Shown: piece after piece, positions 54,201 to 56,696 of the stretch | How positions within the stretch are numbered: position 1 is the stretch's first letter | Layout: each line of letters starts with the position of its first letter | Source: a virus | Length of the DNA stretch: 56,696 nucleotides | Direction: 5' to 3' (one strand) | Virus record (IMG/VR): IMGVR_UViG_3300025326_000036 | Span: 1-56,696 of that record | The notes under the pieces: model-generated | What the model was told of the DNA's origin: nothing | Databases searched by the model: none | The model's input: the letters and a program-made list of their open reading frames with translations, nothing else | Made by a program: the position numbers and the translations under genes

Positions 54201-55376
54201 ATGCACATTACAATGGAAATCCCACTGACTGCCGCAATACTGCGGGCCATGCTGAGTGACATGGAGGATACGGCTGCAGCCAGCGAGTGCTGTGCGGGTA
54301 GCCAGTGTCGGGATGCCGGCGGACTGGATGCCGCTATCGCCAAGTATGCCGAGCCGACCATGGACCAGCGTATGGCTGATGCCGAGACGGTATACGCCAA
54401 CGCACCGTTTGTCGAGCCACTGACCAGCGGCATCGTGGGGCAGGGCAACCCGTTCGTGGCTGCGGCTGATTACTTCGCCAATCTGACACCGACTCTGCCG
54501 AGTGTGGCCGCCGACGAGGCGCTGCTTGCTGCATGTCAGGAGCCGAGCAGCGGTCTGCCTCCTGTGCCAACGCCCTCTGTGACCGCTGGCACCATACCTG
54601 GTACTGGTGGCGTTGTAGGTTCTTTCCCCACGCTTCCGGTCAACCTGACCCCCGGTCCAGTATCACAGGTCACTCAGGCACCCCCACCCCCCGCCCCGCC
54701 GACCGGCGTCAAGGTGGACGGTGAAGGTCTGCCTTGGGACCAGCGTATCCACGCATCCACTCGCACGTTCCGGCAGTCCGACAACACCTGGAAGCTCCGC
54801 AAGGGCGCCGATCCCGCGCTGGTCGAGACGGTCAAAGCCGAACTGCGTACCTGCATGGCTGTGCCTGCTCCGGTGGCCCCGGTGGTCACACCACCCGTGC
54901 CGCAGCCGCCCGTTGTCGCCGCTCTGTCCGGTAGCTGGACACCCGAGACCGCCCATGTGATCGGTATCCCTGTACCGCCTGCCCCGCCTGCCGATGAGCC
55001 GCGTAACTATTCCGGCGCTCAGTCCGGTGGCTACACCCCGCAACCGCCACCCGTGCCAGCACCCCCTGTGACCATCATCATGGAGCAGGAAGCACCCACC
55101 ACCATGACGCCTACTCTTGACAGGTACCCCGATGTTCCCGGCTCAGTGGTCACCCTGTCTCCCGCACCCGGCGCCATGTCCTTCACCGACTTCGTGACCT
55201 GGGCCACCGGTAAGATGGTCGCCAAGGAAATCAGCCGGACGCAGCTTGAGGAAGCCTGCAAGAGCGAGGGGATCAGCAGTATGCCCATGCTCCAGAACCG
55301 TCCCGACCTGATACCGGCTATCCATAAATTCCTGGCGAGCATCTGCATACCGGCCAGCAGCGTGGGAGGTGCGTAG
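54201..55376 (+). CDS. Pro-rich phage protein with LPWDxRIHAST motif
   Basis: A 391-residue protein. The N-terminus MHITMEIPLTAAILRAMLSD is helical, most of the rest is Pro/Val/Thr-rich and disordered, and residues about 174-215 hold VDGEGLPWDQRIHASTRTFR then WKLRKGADPALVETVKAEL, a motif recurrent in uncharacterised phage recombination-region proteins. The end (KEISRTQLEEACKSEGISSM) is a small helical domain. AAGGGAGGGTATCAA precedes the ATG. Function unknown. Confidence 0.6.
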   Translation: MHITMEIPLTAAILRAMLSDMEDTAAASECCAGSQCRDAGGLDAAIAKYAEPTMDQRMADAETVYANAPFVEPLTSGIVGQGNPFVAAADYFANLTPTLPSVAADEALLAACQEPSSGLPPVPTPSVTAGTIPGTGGVVGSFPTLPVNLTPGPVSQVTQAPPPPAPPTGVKVDGEGLPWDQRIHASTRTFRQSDNTWKLRKGADPALVETVKAELRTCMAVPAPVAPVVTPPVPQPPVVAALSGSWTPETAHVIGIPVPPAPPADEPRNYSGAQSGGYTPQPPPVPAPPVTIIMEQEAPTTMTPTLDRYPDVPGSVVTLSPAPGAMSFTDFVTWATGKMVAKEISRTQLEEACKSEGISSMPMLQNRPDLIPAIHKFLASICIPASSVGGA

Positions 55377-55669
55377 TGGGTGTGCCCAAGACAGTGGAGC
55401 AATACGAAGAAGAGTTGGAGACCCTACGCATCCAACTCGCCGGCTGCGGTGTGGCTGCGCTATGCAACACCCGCGAGTCGATGGCGGAACAAATCATCCC
55501 CGATGACAATATGTATTACACGGCTTCCTACGGTGATGTGATCAACGCAGTCCGTAGAGAAATTAATTACCGCGAGGCACTGAAACAGATCGCCAAGTCA
55601 CACTCACCGCTCACGATGGCCGGTATGGTGCAGATTGCTCAGGACGCCCTGCTACCGGAGGTGCTGTGA
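55376..55669 (+). CDS. Hypothetical protein, 97 aa
   Basis: GTG start overlapping the upstream TAG with GGAGGTGCGTA before it. MGVPKTVEQYEEELETLRIQ, then IPDDNMYYTASYGDVINAVR and a helical end. Coiled-coil N-terminus. A second GTG six nt later is the alternative start. No function was recognised. It is coupled to the nuclease gene (TGATG overlap). Confidence 0.55.
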   Translation: MGVPKTVEQYEEELETLRIQLAGCGVAALCNTRESMAEQIIPDDNMYYTASYGDVINAVRREINYREALKQIAKSHSPLTMAGMVQIAQDALLPEVL

Positions 55670-56696
55670 TGGCCGCTCACTCCCGCCTCAGCCCCTCGGC
55701 AGCCAGCCGATGGGTCGCTTGCCCGGGGTCCGTTACCCTCAGTGAGCGTTACCCCGAGCCACCTGGGTCCAGCAGCGAATCGGCAGCCGAGGGAACGGCC
55801 AGTCATTGGGTCGGTGAGCAACTGCTCCTGGGCAAGCCGACCCCCACACCCGGTACCCGTTGCCCTGAGAACGGCGTGGTCCTCAGCATGGAGATGATCG
55901 ACGGCGCCCATGAGTACGCTCAGGTTGTCCGTCAGGTGTCCACCCATACCACCGCCGTGCAACTCCATGTCGAGGACAAGCTTGCCGTGCCGCGTATCCA
56001 CGCCGAGTGCTTCGGCACCGTAGACTGCTGGTTCTGGTTACCGTACAGCCAGGAACTGCATATCTTTGATTACAAGTTCGGCTGGACCCCCGTGGAAGCC
56101 CGCCAGAACCACCAGCTCATCTGCTACGCTGCCGGCGCGATGGATCGCATGGGGATTGACGGCATCAAGGACCAGTCGGTAACAGTAGTCCTGCATATCG
56201 TCCAACCGCGACCGCACCACCCGCTCGGCACTCATCGGGAATGGCGGGTGTCAGGTAGCGACCTACGCGCCCACATCAACGCGCTGAACCATGCCGCTAC
56301 CATGGCGCTCGGTCCCGATCCGGTGGCTTGCTCGGGCGAGCATTGCAAATACTGCCGCGCTCGACATGCCTGTCCCGCACTCGGTCAAGCGGCAATGATC
56401 GCCGTGGACTACGTGTGCCAGGCACAACCCGACGACCTGTCGTATGCCGCGATGGCTCTGGAGTACCGGACGCTGGAGCGTGTGGCCGCATTGGTCAAGG
56501 CTCGGCTGTCAGGGCATGAGGCACGCATGATCGGCACCATCCAGTCGGGCGGCAGCATACCCGGTTACTCGGTCGAGTCGGGATACGGCAGGGAGGCGTG
56601 GAACAGACCGGTTGCCGAGGTGCTGGCGCTCGGTGAGATGATGGGTGTATCGGTCGCGGCACCCGCTGCGGCTATCACACCGAGCGCCAGCACCTC
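55669..56696 (+). CDS. Cas4/RecB-like (DUF2800-type) nuclease, cut by the window edge
   Basis: At least 342 residues; the 3' end is missing. SPSAASRWVACPGS at the N-terminus and SESAAEGTASHWVGE are typical of this group. GTVDCWFW, HIFDYKFGWTPVEA and QNHQLICYA give the PD-(D/E)XK core (D...D-x-K...Q). CSGEHCKYCRARHACPAL near residue 225 provides the cysteines of a likely iron-sulfur cluster. It probably serves as a recombination exonuclease. The start overlaps the upstream stop (TGATG). Confidence 0.8.
   Translation, partial: MAAHSRLSPSAASRWVACPGSVTLSERYPEPPGSSSESAAEGTASHWVGEQLLLGKPTPTPGTRCPENGVVLSMEMIDGAHEYAQVVRQVSTHTTAVQLHVEDKLAVPRIHAECFGTVDCWFWLPYSQELHIFDYKFGWTPVEARQNHQLICYAAGAMDRMGIDGIKDQSVTVVLHIVQPRPHHPLGTHREWRVSGSDLRAHINALNHAATMALGPDPVACSGEHCKYCRARHACPALGQAAMIAVDYVCQAQPDDLSYAAMALEYRTLERVAALVKARLSGHEARMIGTIQSGGSIPGYSVESGYGREAWNRPVAEVLALGEMMGVSVAAPAAAITPSAST

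Overview
The window reads as most of a genome of a tailed, short-tailed (podovirus-type, P22-like virion plan) bacteriophage. The evidence is a syntenic set: terminase large subunit, P22-type portal, scaffold, coat protein, gp4-like and gp10-like head-completion proteins, and three DNA-ejection proteins. A host cannot be named. Sec signal peptides, a lipoprotein-type signal, an M15 endolysin and E. coli-like -35/-10 promoters point to a Gram-negative, probably proteobacterial, host. Base composition is moderately GC-rich with clear AT-rich islands. Genes run off both ends, so the window is a segment or an arbitrary linearisation of a circular map.

Layout. (1) 1-4.3 kb, minus strand: lysis and tail end, with a truncated membrane protein, DUF1353, small overlapping ORFs including a lipoprotein, an M15 endolysin, a beta-helix tailspike and a fibre-like protein. 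(2) 4.3-12.3 kb, minus: three ejection proteins, one carrying an ADP-ribosyltransferase-like domain in an AT-rich insert, plus a PAPS-reductase-like gene and a cupin-SET fusion. (3) 12.3-22.8 kb, minus: gp10-like and gp4-like head-completion genes flanking an island of proteins with N-terminal signal peptides (a tailspike, a beta-propeller, an Ig-like/LamG-like protein and small secreted proteins). (4) 22.8-33 kb, minus: glycosyltransferase, coat, scaffold, portal, RNA ligase and terminase, with one HNH homing gene on the opposite strand beside the coat gene. (5) 33-38 kb, minus: RtcB, a tRNA 3' fragment, HNH, tRNA-Pro(UGG), tiny ORFs, a sigma-region-4-like protein, an HNH-AP2 protein, a serine recombinase and a possible small terminase. 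(6) 38-40 kb: an AT-rich divergent region with a long inverted repeat, then three plus-strand genes ending at a strong hairpin. (7) 40-53.5 kb, minus: densely overlapping small early genes, a repeat-rich non-coding block at 44.6-45.1 kb, then primase-helicase, TetR-like, HNH, VRR-NUC and DEAD-like helicase genes. (8) 53.6-56.7 kb, plus: a divergent operon ending in a Cas4/RecB-like nuclease cut by the window edge.

How it works together. Groups 1-4 build and release the particle. Groups 7 and 8 look like replication, recombination and host takeover. RtcB, an Rnl2-type RNA ligase and a tRNA gene suggest RNA (tRNA) repair during infection. Genes are tightly coupled through ATGA/GTGA overlaps and a recurrent GGAGGTGTGACC leader. 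The heptamer GTGTGAC/GTCACAC is strikingly frequent throughout. The points most worth following are the secreted-protein island, the RNA-repair genes around terL with the adjacent tRNA elements, the cupin-SET fusion, the ART domain inside an ejection protein, and the GTGTGAC word with its CACAC-containing promoters.
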